Shown here piece by piece: positions 54,620 through 64,000 of a stretch of DNA of 64,000 nt. The stretch spans positions 1 to 64,000 of the forward strand of contig NZ_BJDI01000010.1 of assembly GCF_005405065.1 (NCBI RefSeq), given 5' to 3'. The notes under the pieces were generated by a model that was not told the DNA's origin, searched no databases, and saw only the letters and a program-made list of their open reading frames with translations. A program made the translations under genes and the position numbers. Each line of letters begins with the position of its first letter. The stretch's first letter is position 1. Source of the stretch: Lactiplantibacillus nangangensis. GTDB lineage: Bacteria; Bacillota; Bacilli; Lactobacillales; Lactobacillaceae.

Positions 54620-56884
54620 ATGCCAAAACAACCGACTTGGACTGCTGAAGACGTGCTGAATGCGGTTCAAAAGTATATGAATGCCGATCACGTGGCGCTG
54701 GTGAAACGTGCCTGTGATTTTGCGACTTATGTGCATCAAGATCAAATCAGACAATCTGGTGAACCTTATATCATGCATCCAATTCAAGTTGCCGGTATTT
54801 TAGCCGACTTGAAAATGGACCCAGAAACGGTTGCTTCCGGTTTCTTGCACGATGTTGTTGAAGATACCGGGGTCACTCTGGGTGATGTCGAAGAATTATT
54901 CGGTCATGATGTGGCTGTCATCGTGGATGGCGTCACAAAATTAGGTAAGATTCGCTATAAATCTAATAAAGAACAATTGGCCGAAAATCATCGTAAACTC
55001 TTGCTTGCGATGTCTAAAGATATTCGGGTCATGATCGTCAAATTGGCCGACCGCTTACATAATATGCGGACTTTGCAGCATCTCCGGCCAGATAAGCAAC
55101 GGCGCATTGCCAATGAAACCTTGGAGATCTATGCGCCGATTGCTGATCGTCTTGGGATTAGTACCATTAAGTGGGAACTCGAAGATATTTCCCTGCGGTA
55201 TTTGAACCCGCAACAATACTATCGCATTGTCCATTTGATGAATTCCCGGCGTGAAGACCGCGAAAAATACATCGAAATTGCGATTCAGGACATTCAAAAA
55301 GCGTTAAAAGACTTAAAATTACCGGAAGCTGAGATTTATGGTCGGCCCAAACACATCTATTCGATTTATAAAAAGATGCGTGATAAGCATAAGCAATTCA
55401 GTCAGCTCTATGATTTGCTGGCGATTCGGGTCGTTGTTGATTCCATTAAAGACTGTTATGCGGTGTTAGGGGCGATCCATACGCAATGGAAGCCGATGCC
55501 AGGACGCTTTAAAGATTACATCGCGATGCCGAAAGCCAACATGTATCAATCTTTGCACACCACCGTCGTTGGTCCAGAAGGCAAGCCACTTGAAATTCAG
55601 ATCCGGACGTACGAGATGCATCGGGTCGCTGAATATGGGGTTGCGGCGCATTGGGCTTATAAAGAAGGTAAACGCGACGAAGTTCAAGCAACGAAGTCTG
55701 GTAACAAGCTTAATTTAGTTAAAGAAATTATCGAACTGCAGGATGAAAGTAAAGATGCCGCCGACTTCATGGAAGGTGTCAAGGGCGATCTCTTTAGTGA
55801 TCGGGTCTATGCGTTTACGCCTAAAGGTGATGTCACCGAATTGCCTAAGGGTGCTGGACCACTTGATATGGCTTATTCAATCCATACGGAAGTCGGCAAT
55901 CATACGACTGGTGCGAAAGTCAATGGCAAAATCGTCCCACTAGATTATCAAATCAAAAATGGGGACATTGTCGATATTTTAACTTCGACGAGTTCAACGG
56001 GGCCAAGTCGTGACTGGCAAAAACTCGTTTATACTCGGCGAGCACGCAATAAGATCAAGCAGTTCTTCCGGAATGCTGACCGGGAGGAAAATATCATTAC
56101 CGGTCGGGAATTATTAGACAAGCAGCTGCGCGACTTTGAATTTAATCCTAAAGACGTGATGTCCAAGGAAAAACTAGATGCTGTTGCGAAGAAAATGCAT
56201 TACAGTGGTGAAGATGACTTATTTGCGGCCTTAGGTTTTGGCGATGTGCAACCAGTTGGTATCGCCAATCGTTTGACTAATGATGTGCGAAAACAGCGTG
56301 AAGCCGACCGACAACGTGAACGTGAACGGGCAATCCTAGAAGAACACCATGAACAATCAACGAAGAAAAAGGTGAAGGATCAGCAGGACGAGAAGGAACG
56401 CAATGATGACAAGCGGAAGAAAGTTTCTTCTTCCGGTGGGGTCATTATCCAAGGTGTCGACAACTTGCTTGTCCGACTGAGTCATTGTTGTTCACCGATT
56501 CCTGGTGATGAGATCGTTGGTTACATTACCAAGGGTCGGGGGGTCTCTGTACATCGAATCGACTGTCCCAACGTCAAGAGTGCTGAATCACAAGGTGAAC
56601 GCTTGATTGAAGTTGAATGGGAAGATCCAGAAGGCGACCGCACGAATTATAATTCTGATCTTGAAATCCAGGGTTACAATCGGAATGGTATGTTGAACGA
56701 TGTTTTGAAGGTGATCAATAACAACACGAAGTTCCTCACGAATGTGAACGGGAAAGTTGACCATAACAAGATGGTGATTATTAGCGTTTCGTTGGGGGTT
56801 CGTAATTTGGATCATCTTCAACGAATTATCGATAGTCTTAAAAATGTTCAAGATGTGTATGTCGTCGAACGGAAGATGTTTTAG
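54620..56884 (+). CDS. rel: Bifunctional (p)ppGpp synthetase/hydrolase Rel
   Basis: The 754-residue long RelA/SpoT homologue controls the stringent response on the ribosome. An HD hydrolase domain (HDVVEDT, LADRLHNMRTL), the synthetase domain (YDLLAIRVVV, KDYIAMPKANMYQSLHTTV), TGS (about 400-465), the zinc-finger/CC region (SHCCSPIPGDEIVGY) and a C-terminal ACT domain are all present, so both activities are expected. Confidence 0.98.
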   Translation: MPKQPTWTAEDVLNAVQKYMNADHVALVKRACDFATYVHQDQIRQSGEPYIMHPIQVAGILADLKMDPETVASGFLHDVVEDTGVTLGDVEELFGHDVAVIVDGVTKLGKIRYKSNKEQLAENHRKLLLAMSKDIRVMIVKLADRLHNMRTLQHLRPDKQRRIANETLEIYAPIADRLGISTIKWELEDISLRYLNPQQYYRIVHLMNSRREDREKYIEIAIQDIQKALKDLKLPEAEIYGRPKHIYSIYKKMRDKHKQFSQLYDLLAIRVVVDSIKDCYAVLGAIHTQWKPMPGRFKDYIAMPKANMYQSLHTTVVGPEGKPLEIQIRTYEMHRVAEYGVAAHWAYKEGKRDEVQATKSGNKLNLVKEIIELQDESKDAADFMEGVKGDLFSDRVYAFTPKGDVTELPKGAGPLDMAYSIHTEVGNHTTGAKVNGKIVPLDYQIKNGDIVDILTSTSSTGPSRDWQKLVYTRRARNKIKQFFRNADREENIITGRELLDKQLRDFEFNPKDVMSKEKLDAVAKKMHYSGEDDLFAALGFGDVQPVGIANRLTNDVRKQREADRQRERERAILEEHHEQSTKKKVKDQQDEKERNDDKRKKVSSSGGVIIQGVDNLLVRLSHCCSPIPGDEIVGYITKGRGVSVHRIDCPNVKSAESQGERLIEVEWEDPEGDRTNYNSDLEIQGYNRNGMLNDVLKVINNNTKFLTNVNGKVDHNKMVIISVSLGVRNLDHLQRIIDSLKNVQDVYVVERKMF

Positions 56885-56895
56885 GAGGTTAACGC

Positions 56896-57342
56896 GTGCG
56901 AGTTGTTTTACAGCGAGTTAAACAAGCCCAAGTAACGATCGATGATCAGTTGCATGGGGCAATTGACCAAGGCTTCGTGTTACTAGTGGGGTTTAAAGAT
57001 GGCGATGGCCCAGATGAACTCACTTACTTGACTCACAAGATTTTGAATTTGCGGGTCTTTAGCGATGCGGCCGGTAAAATGAATCTGAACTTACAACAAG
57101 TTGGTGGGGCCATTTTATCGATTTCACAGTTTACGTTATATGCGGAGACCCGTCATGGCAATCGGCCGAGCTTTACGGCGGCTGGTGACCCACAACGGGC
57201 GGCGCAACTATATGACCAATTCAATCAACAGCTGGCGGCAACTGGGGTAACCGTCGCGACTGGTGAATTTGGCGCTGACATGCAAGTGGCCTTGGTCAAT
57301 GATGGTCCCGTGACCATCTGTTATGATACTGATCAAAAATAG
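56896..57342 (+). CDS. dtd: D-aminoacyl-tRNA deacylase
   Basis: The 148-residue enzyme frees tRNA from D-amino acids. The motif [17 protein letters not shown] is intact, as is GPVTI near the end. GTG 56896 follows AGGAGG 7 bases on, 11 bases after rel, the usual operon. Confidence 0.97.
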   Translation: MRVVLQRVKQAQVTIDDQLHGAIDQGFVLLVGFKDGDGPDELTYLTHKILNLRVFSDAAGKMNLNLQQVGGAILSISQFTLYAETRHGNRPSFTAAGDPQRAAQLYDQFNQQLAATGVTVATGEFGADMQVALVNDGPVTICYDTDQK

Positions 57343-57347
57343 ATTTG

Positions 57348-57385
57348 AGTTGAAGTGACACCAAACGGTCACTTCAACTTTTTGG
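57348..57385 (+). terminator. Terminator of the rel-dtd operon
   Basis: AGTTGAAGTGAC and GTCACTTCAACT form 12 pairs, with T after the stem. Confidence 0.9.
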
Positions 57386-57420
57386 CTAATACAACAATAT
57401 AATTATGGGGGATATATTTG

Positions 57421-58041
57421 ATGAAAGAATTTATTTGGGATTTTGATGGCACACTCATGGACACTTATCCAGCAATGGTCGCAGCCTTCCAACGGGCAAC
57501 CCAAACGTTAGGTGGGACGATTGCTAAAAATGAGACTTATCAGCTGATGCGTCAAGAATCAGTTGGCTTTGCGGAACGCGTCGTAGCTGAACGTTATGGT
57601 TGGCAATGGCAAGATTTACGAGCTGGTTATCAGCGTTATGAACCAGCCTTGCAGGCACCGCAAGCATTTGCAGGTGCTGCGGAAGTGCTAGCCGCAATTA
57701 AAGCGGTTGGTGGGCACAACTACTTAATGACGCATCGTGATCGCCAAGCCTTGGATTATTTGGCTCAGGCAGATTTGAAACGTTATTTTGATGATGCTGT
57801 CACTGGTGAGCAGCCGTTTGCACGCAAGCCGGATCCAGCTGCTTTAGATTACTTATTAGACAAGCATGCCGTTGATCGATCTCAAGCCGTCATGGTTGGG
57901 GATCGAAATCTCGATATTGATGCTGGGCACAACGCCCATATTGCGGGGTACTTGTTTGATCCCGACAGCCTGATTAAGGTGACGAGTCACCCAGAAGTTC
58001 AAGTGGCCAGCTTGGCTGAGTTATTGCCATTGGTCAAATAG
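57421..58041 (+). CDS. HAD family phosphatase (phosphoglycolate phosphatase-like)
   Basis: The 206-residue enzyme has all HAD motifs: DFDGTLMDT near the N terminus, the Thr of LMTHRD, the Lys of RKPDP and MVGDRNLDIDAG. A small helical cap lies after motif I. The substrate is unknown. GGGGGA lies 8 bases before ATG 57421. Confidence 0.9.
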   Translation: MKEFIWDFDGTLMDTYPAMVAAFQRATQTLGGTIAKNETYQLMRQESVGFAERVVAERYGWQWQDLRAGYQRYEPALQAPQAFAGAAEVLAAIKAVGGHNYLMTHRDRQALDYLAQADLKRYFDDAVTGEQPFARKPDPAALDYLLDKHAVDRSQAVMVGDRNLDIDAGHNAHIAGYLFDPDSLIKVTSHPEVQVASLAELLPLVK

Positions 58042-58056
58042 CTTTAAATTCAACTA

Positions 58057-58092
58057 AAAACCGTCGTCAACTGGTATGTTGGCGACGGCTTT
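58057..58092. terminator. Bidirectional terminator between convergent genes
   Basis: CCGTCGTCAAC (58061-58071) and GTTGGCGACGG (58078-58088) pair with one G-T, and A and T runs flank the stem. Confidence 0.75.
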
Positions 58093-58101
58093 AGTTTGGC
58101 G

Positions 58102-58950
58102 TTATTGACCGGCAAAGTAACTTGTTAAGCCCGCATAGACGGCATGTGCCACCTCATTGGGGTATTTTTGCGAACTGATGGTTTTAAAGTCCGCTTTATC
58201 ATTAATATAACCGAGTTCCATCAGCACGGCCGGAACTTGATTGTCACGAATAACTAAGAAATCACCAAATGCGATCCCGCGGCTTTTAATTGGCAGTGAT
58301 TGCACGTCACTGCTCAAGGCTTTGGCTAAGCCGAGTGACGTCGACTTGTGGTAATAGTAAGTCGTGATCCCAGAGCCTTGGTTCTTTTCTGGTGAACTGT
58401 CAAAATGGAAACTGATGAAAGCATCTGCATGCAGCTTGTTAGCGATGGCCGGGCGGGCACTTAGGCCGACATACTTGTCGGAGTCCCGAGTTAGGACGAC
58501 GTGTGCACCGGCGGCTCGTAACCGCTTAGCGACGGCGTTAGCGACTCGCAAAGTATAGGTCTTTTCCATTTTACCTTTGCTAGAAAGCGCCCCAGAGTCA
58601 GAGCCACCGTGCCCAGGGTCGATGACGATCGTGGCTTCGGAGATTTTAGTCGTTTTAGTTAACTGTGTATTGTGTTCATTGACCAGCCAACTGGCGATCC
58701 AGCCAAATTTGTGGTCGGCATAACGAACGTAGAGCCAATTGCTTTTCCGACGCACGATATGAACCTTGGTGCCTTTGGTAGTCGCATCCGTGATGGCATA
58801 ACTCATCCCAGGTCCTTCACGGATGTTGACATTTGCGATGTTGACCACTGCGGTATTATGCGTGGCTAAGACAAAAATGAACCCAGCGATGAGCCCAATG
58901 AAAATAAGTGAAATTGTTATTTGACGCCAAAAATGTTTGAGAACTTGCAT
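58102..58950 (-). CDS. N-acetylmuramoyl-L-alanine amidase with SH3b domain
   Basis: The 282-residue wall enzyme has an N-terminal membrane anchor or signal (about 12-35), a bacterial SH3 domain (about 40-100) and an Amidase_3 domain (about 110-280) with DPGHGGSD, SFHFDS and LMELGYI-type motifs. It cleaves stem peptides from glycan during cell separation or turnover. ATG 58950 is chosen; TTG or GTG a few codons up are possible. Confidence 0.92.
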   Translation of the reverse strand: MQVLKHFWRQITISLIFIGLIAGFIFVLATHNTAVVNIANVNIREGPGMSYAITDATTKGTKVHIVRRKSNWLYVRYADHKFGWIASWLVNEHNTQLTKTTKISEATIVIDPGHGGSDSGALSSKGKMEKTYTLRVANAVAKRLRAAGAHVVLTRDSDKYVGLSARPAIANKLHADAFISFHFDSSPEKNQGSGITTYYYHKSTSLGLAKALSSDVQSLPIKSRGIAFGDFLVIRDNQVPAVLMELGYINDKADFKTISSQKYPNEVAHAVYAGLTSYFAGQ

Positions 58951-59051
58951 GGGAGTCACCAACTAAGTTTAAATAAAATTTTCATACCCAAAATAGTATA
59001 CCAAAAAAAAGCATGACCGACTGCTAATCAGATTAATTTTAAGTGGGACCG

Positions 59052-59080
59052 TTGACTTTTAGACCAAAATCGTGTAACTT
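59052..59080 (+). promoter_or_regulatory. Promoter of the hisS-aspS operon
   Basis: TTGACT (59052-59057), 17 bp and TAACTT (59075-59080) lie just upstream of the T-box leader. Confidence 0.65.
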
Positions 59081-59087
59081 TAACCAT

Positions 59088-59309
59088 ATATTAATAAATC
59101 GACCGCAGAGAAAGTATGAGCATTGTGCAACGCTTTAGCTAGAGACCGGTAGTGCTGAGAATTCCGGATTGCGAACAATGAGGAGACGCTTTTGAGGTGA
59201 ACGTAAAAGTTCCGCCTGTTATTAGTACAGACGTTATCAGTTAGTGCTCGTAAAGGTGGTACCGCGCAAAAAAGCGCCCTTGGATAAACAAACAAGGGCG
59301 CTTTTTTTG
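59088..59309 (+). promoter_or_regulatory. T-box leader of hisS-aspS
   Basis: The leader has the AGTA element of stem I, the AGAGA and CTGAGA-type bulges, the T-box AAGGTGGTACCGCG (59253-59266), and a terminator (AAAGCGCCCTTG with CAAGGGCGCTTT, 59271-59303) ending in T. Uncharged tRNA would stabilise the antiterminator and turn on both synthetase genes. In the specifier region I read GAC (59185-59187), an Asp codon, as the best candidate; no clear His codon is at the place. Confidence 0.88.
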
Positions 59310-59336
59310 TCGATTTTAATTGAAGGAGGAAATCAA

Positions 59337-60614
59337 ATGAGATATCAACGGCCAAAAGGCACCGCAGATATTTTGCCAGGTGATAGTGAAAAGTGGCAAT
59401 ATGTTGAACAAACCGCTCGTGAACTTTTTAAGACTTATCAGTTTAAGGAAATTCGCACGCCAATTTTTGAAAATTTTGAAGTTTTCTCCCGTTCTGCTGG
59501 GGATACTTCTGATATCGTCACAAAAGAAATGTACGATTTCCATGATAAAGGTGATCGGCATGTGACCTTACGTCCTGAAGGGACCGCGGGGGTCGTCCGG
59601 GCGTTTGTTGAAAACAAGTTGTATGGCCCCCAAGTGCTCAAGCCGTATAAGGTTTATTACATGGGACCCATGTTCCGTTATGAACGACCACAATCTGGTC
59701 GGTTACGTGAATTCCATCAACTCGGTGTCGAAGCCTTCGGGAGTGAAAGCGCCGCATTGGATGTCGAAGTCATTGCAATGGGCTATAACTTATTGAAAAA
59801 GTTTGGCTTGAATGATTTGAAACTGGTTATTAATACTTTAGGGGATCAACAGACCCGTGATGACTATCGTCAAGCGTTGATCGACTACTTGGAACCACAT
59901 TTCGAAGAATTGAGTGACGATTCCAAGGCTCGTTTACACAAGAATCCATTGCGTGTCTTAGACAGCAAGGCTGAACAAGATCAAAAATTTGTCGCGGATG
60001 CGCCATCGATTTTAGATTACTTGACGCCAGAAGCGAAAACGCATTTTGACCAAGCTAAAAAGTTCCTAGATGCTCTAGACATTCCTTATGAAATCGATGC
60101 GACGATGGTGCGTGGCTTGGATTATTATAATCACACGATTTTTGAAATCATGACGCATTCGAAGGCATTAGGTCGTGGCTATACGACAATCTGTGCCGGT
60201 GGCCGTTATAACGGGTTGGTTAAAGAACTCGGTGGTCCTGAAACTTCTGGGGTTGGTTTTGGTCTTGGTGTAGAACGGTTACTTGTTTTGATGGACGCTG
60301 AAGAAATTGACTTTCCGGTAGATGATCATTTAGACGTCTACGTGGTCGGAATTGGCGATGAAGCCAGTGCGACAACTTTGAAACTCGTTCAAGCGGTACG
60401 TGCCGCTGGCTTGACTGCTGAACGGGATTACTTAGATCGTAAACCGAAAGCCCAATTTAAGAGTGCTGATCGCTTGAACGCCCGTTACACGATGACGGTC
60501 GGTGAGAGCGAATTAGCCAATGGGATGGTCAACTTGAAGTCGATGGCAACTGGTGAAGAGACCCAAGTTGCGATGACAGCCGTCTTTGACGATGTTAAAA
60601 ACCTTTTAGCTTAA
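59337..60614 (+). CDS. hisS: Histidyl-tRNA synthetase
   Basis: The 425-residue class II synthetase charges tRNA-His. The motifs are clear: GTADILPG near the N terminus, motif 2 [17 protein letters not shown], the His-specific LVRGLDYYN-type loop and the motif 3 GFGLGVERL, followed by an anticodon-binding domain. ATG 59337 follows AAGGAGG. Confidence 0.98.
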   Translation: MRYQRPKGTADILPGDSEKWQYVEQTARELFKTYQFKEIRTPIFENFEVFSRSAGDTSDIVTKEMYDFHDKGDRHVTLRPEGTAGVVRAFVENKLYGPQVLKPYKVYYMGPMFRYERPQSGRLREFHQLGVEAFGSESAALDVEVIAMGYNLLKKFGLNDLKLVINTLGDQQTRDDYRQALIDYLEPHFEELSDDSKARLHKNPLRVLDSKAEQDQKFVADAPSILDYLTPEAKTHFDQAKKFLDALDIPYEIDATMVRGLDYYNHTIFEIMTHSKALGRGYTTICAGGRYNGLVKELGGPETSGVGFGLGVERLLVLMDAEEIDFPVDDHLDVYVVGIGDEASATTLKLVQAVRAAGLTAERDYLDRKPKAQFKSADRLNARYTMTVGESELANGMVNLKSMATGEETQVAMTAVFDDVKNLLA

Positions 60615-60636
60615 TCAATAAGGAGGAATTGAATTT

Positions 60637-62409
60637 ATGAAACGAACCACTTATGCTGGCCTAGTTAACGAAGCTTATCTTGGCCAAGAAGTCATGTTAC
60701 AAGGTTGGGTGCAAAAACGTCGTGACCTTGGTGGCTTGATTTTTATTGATCTACGCGACCGTGAAGGCATTCTACAATTGGTCTTCAGTCAAGAATTCTC
60801 AACGGATGCGCTGGCTGTTGCGGATCAATTACGGAATGAATACGTGATCGAGGTCCAAGGTAAAGTTGTTAACCGGGCTGAAAATGCGATTAATCCGAAT
60901 ATGAAGACAGGTAAAGTTGAAGTTGAAATTCACGATGTTAAAATCTTGAACAAGGCTAAAACCCCACCTTTCTATATTCAAGATGACATCAATGTTTCTG
61001 ATGAATTACGGTTGAAGTATCGTTACTTAGACTTACGGCGGCCAGAAATGCAACGAGGCTTAAAGATTCGTAACGGCATCACCAAAGCGGTTCACAGCTA
61101 CTTTGATGACAATGGCTTTTATGATATCGAAACGCCATTCTTGACTAAGTCAACGCCTGAAGGGGCCCGGGATTATTTGGTGCCTTCACGGGTTTATCAA
61201 GGCCATTTCTATGCGTTACCACAATCACCACAATTATTTAAGCAATTGTTGATGGGTGCCGGTTTTGACCGTTACTATCAAATTGCACGTTGTTTCCGGG
61301 ATGAAGATCTCCGTGGTGACCGCCAACCAGAATTTACCCAGATCGATATGGAAACGTCATTCTTATCAGCTGAAGAAATCCAGTCTTATACTGAAGGCTT
61401 GATCCAAAAGGTCATGAAAGATGTTAAGGGAATTGATGTTCCGGCACCATTTAAGCGGATCACTTGGCATGATGCCATGAGTCGTTTTGGTTCTGACAAG
61501 CCTGACGTGCGTTTTGGGATGGAATTGAAAGATATGTCGGCTGTCATGGCTGATACTGATTTCAAGGTCTTCTCTGGCGCTATCAAGAATGGTGGCTTCG
61601 TCAAAGCCATCGCCGTTCCAGGTGGGGCTGACAAGTATTCACGTAAAGCTATTGATGCGTACGGTAGCTACGTTGAACGTTTTGGTGCTAAAGGGTTAGC
61701 TTGGATGAAAGTGACTGAGGATGGATTTAGCGGCCCAATTGCTAAGTTCTTCAAGGATGACTTTGACGCCATCACCAAAGCCGCAGATGCCAAACCAGGT
61801 GATTTACTCTTATTTGCCGCTGACAGTTTCAAAGTGGTTTCTGAAACGCTTGGTTACTTACGTAAAGCCATTGCCAAGGAACAAGGCATGATTGATGAAA
61901 ATCAATACGCTTACCTTTGGGTCGTTGACTGGCCACTCTTCGAATACGATGAAGGAATCGAACGTTGGGTACCAGCACATCACCCATTCACGATGCCAAA
62001 CGAAGAAGACGTTCATTACTTAAACGAGGGCGAAGATCCACATAAAGCGCATGCGCAATCTTATGATATCGTCTTAAACGGCTATGAATTGGGTGGCGGT
62101 TCGATCCGTATCCATACTCGTGAACTACAAGAAAAGATGTTCAAGGCGTTAGACTTCACTAAAGAACGTGCGCAAGAACAATTTGGCTTCTTACTAGATG
62201 CTTTAGACATGGGCTTTCCACCGCATGGCGGTTTAGCAATTGGTTTGGACCGTTTTGCCATGTTACTTTCTGGTAATGACAATATTCGTGAAGTCATCGC
62301 GTTCCCTAAGAACTCGAAGGCTTCTGAACCAATGACTAATGCACCAGCTGAAGTTTCAGAACGACAATTACAAGATTTAGCTTTGTTTGTGACGAAACCT
62401 AAGGACTAG
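60637..62409 (+). CDS. aspS: Aspartyl-tRNA synthetase
   Basis: The 590-residue bacterial-type enzyme has an OB-fold anticodon domain (about 1-105), the class II core with [18 protein letters not shown], a bacterial GAD insertion (about 290-400) and motif 3 GLAIGLDRF. It follows hisS by 22 bases with AAGGAGG, in the same T-box operon. Whether it also charges tRNA-Asn cannot be told here. Confidence 0.98.
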   Translation: MKRTTYAGLVNEAYLGQEVMLQGWVQKRRDLGGLIFIDLRDREGILQLVFSQEFSTDALAVADQLRNEYVIEVQGKVVNRAENAINPNMKTGKVEVEIHDVKILNKAKTPPFYIQDDINVSDELRLKYRYLDLRRPEMQRGLKIRNGITKAVHSYFDDNGFYDIETPFLTKSTPEGARDYLVPSRVYQGHFYALPQSPQLFKQLLMGAGFDRYYQIARCFRDEDLRGDRQPEFTQIDMETSFLSAEEIQSYTEGLIQKVMKDVKGIDVPAPFKRITWHDAMSRFGSDKPDVRFGMELKDMSAVMADTDFKVFSGAIKNGGFVKAIAVPGGADKYSRKAIDAYGSYVERFGAKGLAWMKVTEDGFSGPIAKFFKDDFDAITKAADAKPGDLLLFAADSFKVVSETLGYLRKAIAKEQGMIDENQYAYLWVVDWPLFEYDEGIERWVPAHHPFTMPNEEDVHYLNEGEDPHKAHAQSYDIVLNGYELGGGSIRIHTRELQEKMFKALDFTKERAQEQFGFLLDALDMGFPPHGGLAIGLDRFAMLLSGNDNIREVIAFPKNSKASEPMTNAPAEVSERQLQDLALFVTKPKD

Positions 62410-62419
62410 GTTGATTAAA

Positions 62420-62453
62420 AGTCCGTCCAATCTTTCGACTGGACGGGCTTTTT
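62420..62453 (+). terminator. Terminator of hisS-aspS
   Basis: AGTCCGTCCA and TGGACGGGCT form 10 pairs with one G-T, followed by TTTTTG. Confidence 0.85.
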
Positions 62454-62497
62454 GTTTCATGTTAGATTTAAATTAAAATTTAATTGGAGTGATTCTC

Positions 62498-63034
62498 ATG
62501 AAGAGCGAAACAGCCATTTTTGCCGGCGGGTGTTTTTGGTGCATGGTCGCACCATTTGATCAGCAACCAGGGATTATCAGTGTCGTTTCAGGTTATACCG
62601 GTGGTCACACTGTTAAGCCAACTTACGAACAAGTTAAAGCGCACAAAACGGGCCATACGGAAGCGGTCAAAATCACCTTTGATCCGGAAAAAATTTCTTA
62701 TCAGGACTTGGTTGAAATATACTGGCATCAAACAGATCCAACCGATGCCATGGGGCAATTTCAAGACCGTGGTGATAACTATCGGCCGGTGATCTTTGTG
62801 GCTGATGACACGCAGCGCGCGATTGCCACGGCTTCAAAAGCGGCGCTACAAGCTTCCGAGCGCTTTGAAAAGCCGATCGTAACGGCAATCGAATCCGTCC
62901 AACCGTTTTATCCAGCCGAAGCCGAACATCAACGTTTTTACAAAAACAACCCAGTTGTGTTTGCTGCCCAAGAAGCTGGTGGGCGTGCCGACTTTATTGC
63001 TAAAAATTGGGACAAGCTGCCGAAGGTCGACTGA
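62498..63034 (+). CDS. msrA: Peptide methionine-S-sulfoxide reductase
   Basis: The 178-residue enzyme repairs oxidised methionine. The active-site block [14 protein letters not shown] and the H-T-E motif of TGHTEAV are intact. ATG 62498 lies 8 bases behind GGAG. Confidence 0.97.
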   Translation: MKSETAIFAGGCFWCMVAPFDQQPGIISVVSGYTGGHTVKPTYEQVKAHKTGHTEAVKITFDPEKISYQDLVEIYWHQTDPTDAMGQFQDRGDNYRPVIFVADDTQRAIATASKAALQASERFEKPIVTAIESVQPFYPAEAEHQRFYKNNPVVFAAQEAGGRADFIAKNWDKLPKVD

Positions 63035-63151
63035 TTTGCATTGCAGTCTAGTGAGAAGCGTTAAACTTTCGAGTGAAATCGGGCAAAAGCTGTTTACCAC
63101 AGTTTAGACATGTTAGAATAACGGAGACATCATATAAAGGAGCACACAACA

Positions 63152-64000
63152 ATGACCGATTTTCAGCAGTTGACCCGTCGTCATCGTGATGTGACGAAAG
63201 CGTCAACGGCGTTTATCTATGCGATTTTAGTTTCCGTCGCCATGAACTTTTTTTGGACCCCGGGCCATATCTATTCATCAGGGATTACGGGGTTAGCCCA
63301 ATTAATTAATAGTTTGATGGGCAAATTCTTAACCGTCCAGTTGTCGACGGCGTTATTGCTATTTTTATTGAATGTGCCAATGTTTATCATTGCTTGGCGC
63401 CAAATTGGGCATCGTTTCACCGTCTTTACCTTCTTAGCGGTCGCTTTATCCAGTATTATGATCAAGGTGGTTGCGCCAGAAGGGCTGACACATGATCCAA
63501 TTATCTGTGCAATCTTTGGTGGTGCAGTCAACGGTTTTGGGACTGGGACGGCGCTGAAGAATGGGATCTCAACCGGTGGCTTAGATATTATTGGCATCGT
63601 GTTGCGGCGTAAAACAGGTCGTAGTATTGGGACCATCAATATGGCGTTCAATTCGATTATTGTCATCGCGGCGGGCTTTGTGTATGGCTGGCCGTATGCG
63701 TTTTACTCTGCCTTGGGATTACTAGTCAACGGTCGGGTGATCGATATGACTTATACCCGTCAGCAAAAAATGCAGGTCATGATTATTACGAGTCGGCCCA
63801 ATACGGTCATTGATAGCGTTCAAAATCGTATTCGTCGCGGGGTAACGATCGTGCATAATGCCGAGGGTGCCTACAAACATGATGATAAAACGATTTTATT
63901 TACTGTAATTACGCGTTATGAAATGTCAGAATTAACCGCAGCGATGGCGGAGTCCGATCCGCATGCGTTTGTCAGCATTTCCGATACCGTCAAGATTCTC
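63152..64000 (+). CDS. YitT family membrane protein (DUF161/DUF2179), cut by the window end
   Basis: The 283 residues in view have an N-terminal part with five or six membrane helices (about 20-195) and the family signature NGFGTGTALKNGISTGGLDI, then the soluble DUF2179 domain (about 205 on, VMIITSRPNTVIDSVQNRI in parts). These proteins are of unknown transport or sensing role. AAGGAG lies 9 bases before ATG 63152. The frame is still open at 64000. Confidence 0.9.
   Translation, partial: MTDFQQLTRRHRDVTKASTAFIYAILVSVAMNFFWTPGHIYSSGITGLAQLINSLMGKFLTVQLSTALLLFLLNVPMFIIAWRQIGHRFTVFTFLAVALSSIMIKVVAPEGLTHDPIICAIFGGAVNGFGTGTALKNGISTGGLDIIGIVLRRKTGRSIGTINMAFNSIIVIAAGFVYGWPYAFYSALGLLVNGRVIDMTYTRQQKMQVMIITSRPNTVIDSVQNRIRRGVTIVHNAEGAYKHDDKTILFTVITRYEMSELTAAMAESDPHAFVSISDTVKIL

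Overview
The window is a Gram-positive, low-to-medium GC chromosome segment interrupted by a complete prophage of about 48 kb. The host genes (lepA; prmA-rsmE; rel-dtd; hisS-aspS behind a T-box; msrA; a YitT-type membrane protein) and the type of phage proteins point to a lactic acid bacterium, most likely the Lactiplantibacillus plantarum group. This assignment is by recognition and has not been tested by a search.

Layout. 1-78 looks like the 3' end (domains V-VI) of a group II intron. lepA (203-2038) holds the left attachment site in its last codons. The same 53 bp, with one mismatch, recur at 50092-50144, so the prophage spans about 1985-50144. It reads: integrase; lysogeny and accessory genes (a HEPN-like gene, a DUF805 protein, ImmA-type protease plus a repressor without a peptidase domain); the genetic switch with helically phased operators; a mosaic of small genes on both strands linked by a repeated module; recombination and replication genes (YqaJ, RecT, replisome organizer with a candidate origin, DnaC-like loader); an ArpU-type late activator followed by five 11-bp repeats that probably form the late control site; a packed array of tRNA genes and hairpins; a self-contained gene for a proteasome/HslV-like Ntn hydrolase; an antiparallel DUF4145 gene; packaging and head genes; a contractile-tail module (sheath, tube, tape measure with two wall hydrolases, gp25-like, baseplate J); receptor-binding genes; holin and a secreted GH25 endolysin; and three tiny genes on the minus strand near attR.

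The most striking part is 42464-45139. Three of four small paralogous tail-tip genes are each preceded by a short leader ORF with a homopolymeric G tract (9, 8 and 10 G). Only the 8-G copy is now in the frame that carries translation through to overlap the start of the downstream gene; the other two are one base away from that frame. This looks like a slipped-strand, phase-variable receptor-binding array, with a conserved, base-pair-covarying hairpin just behind each tract.

Right of attR come the displaced original lepA terminator, a DUF2442-like gene, three housekeeping or unknown genes, prmA-rsmE, a small membrane protein, rel-dtd, a HAD phosphatase, a wall amidase, T-box-hisS-aspS, msrA, and a YitT gene cut by the window end.
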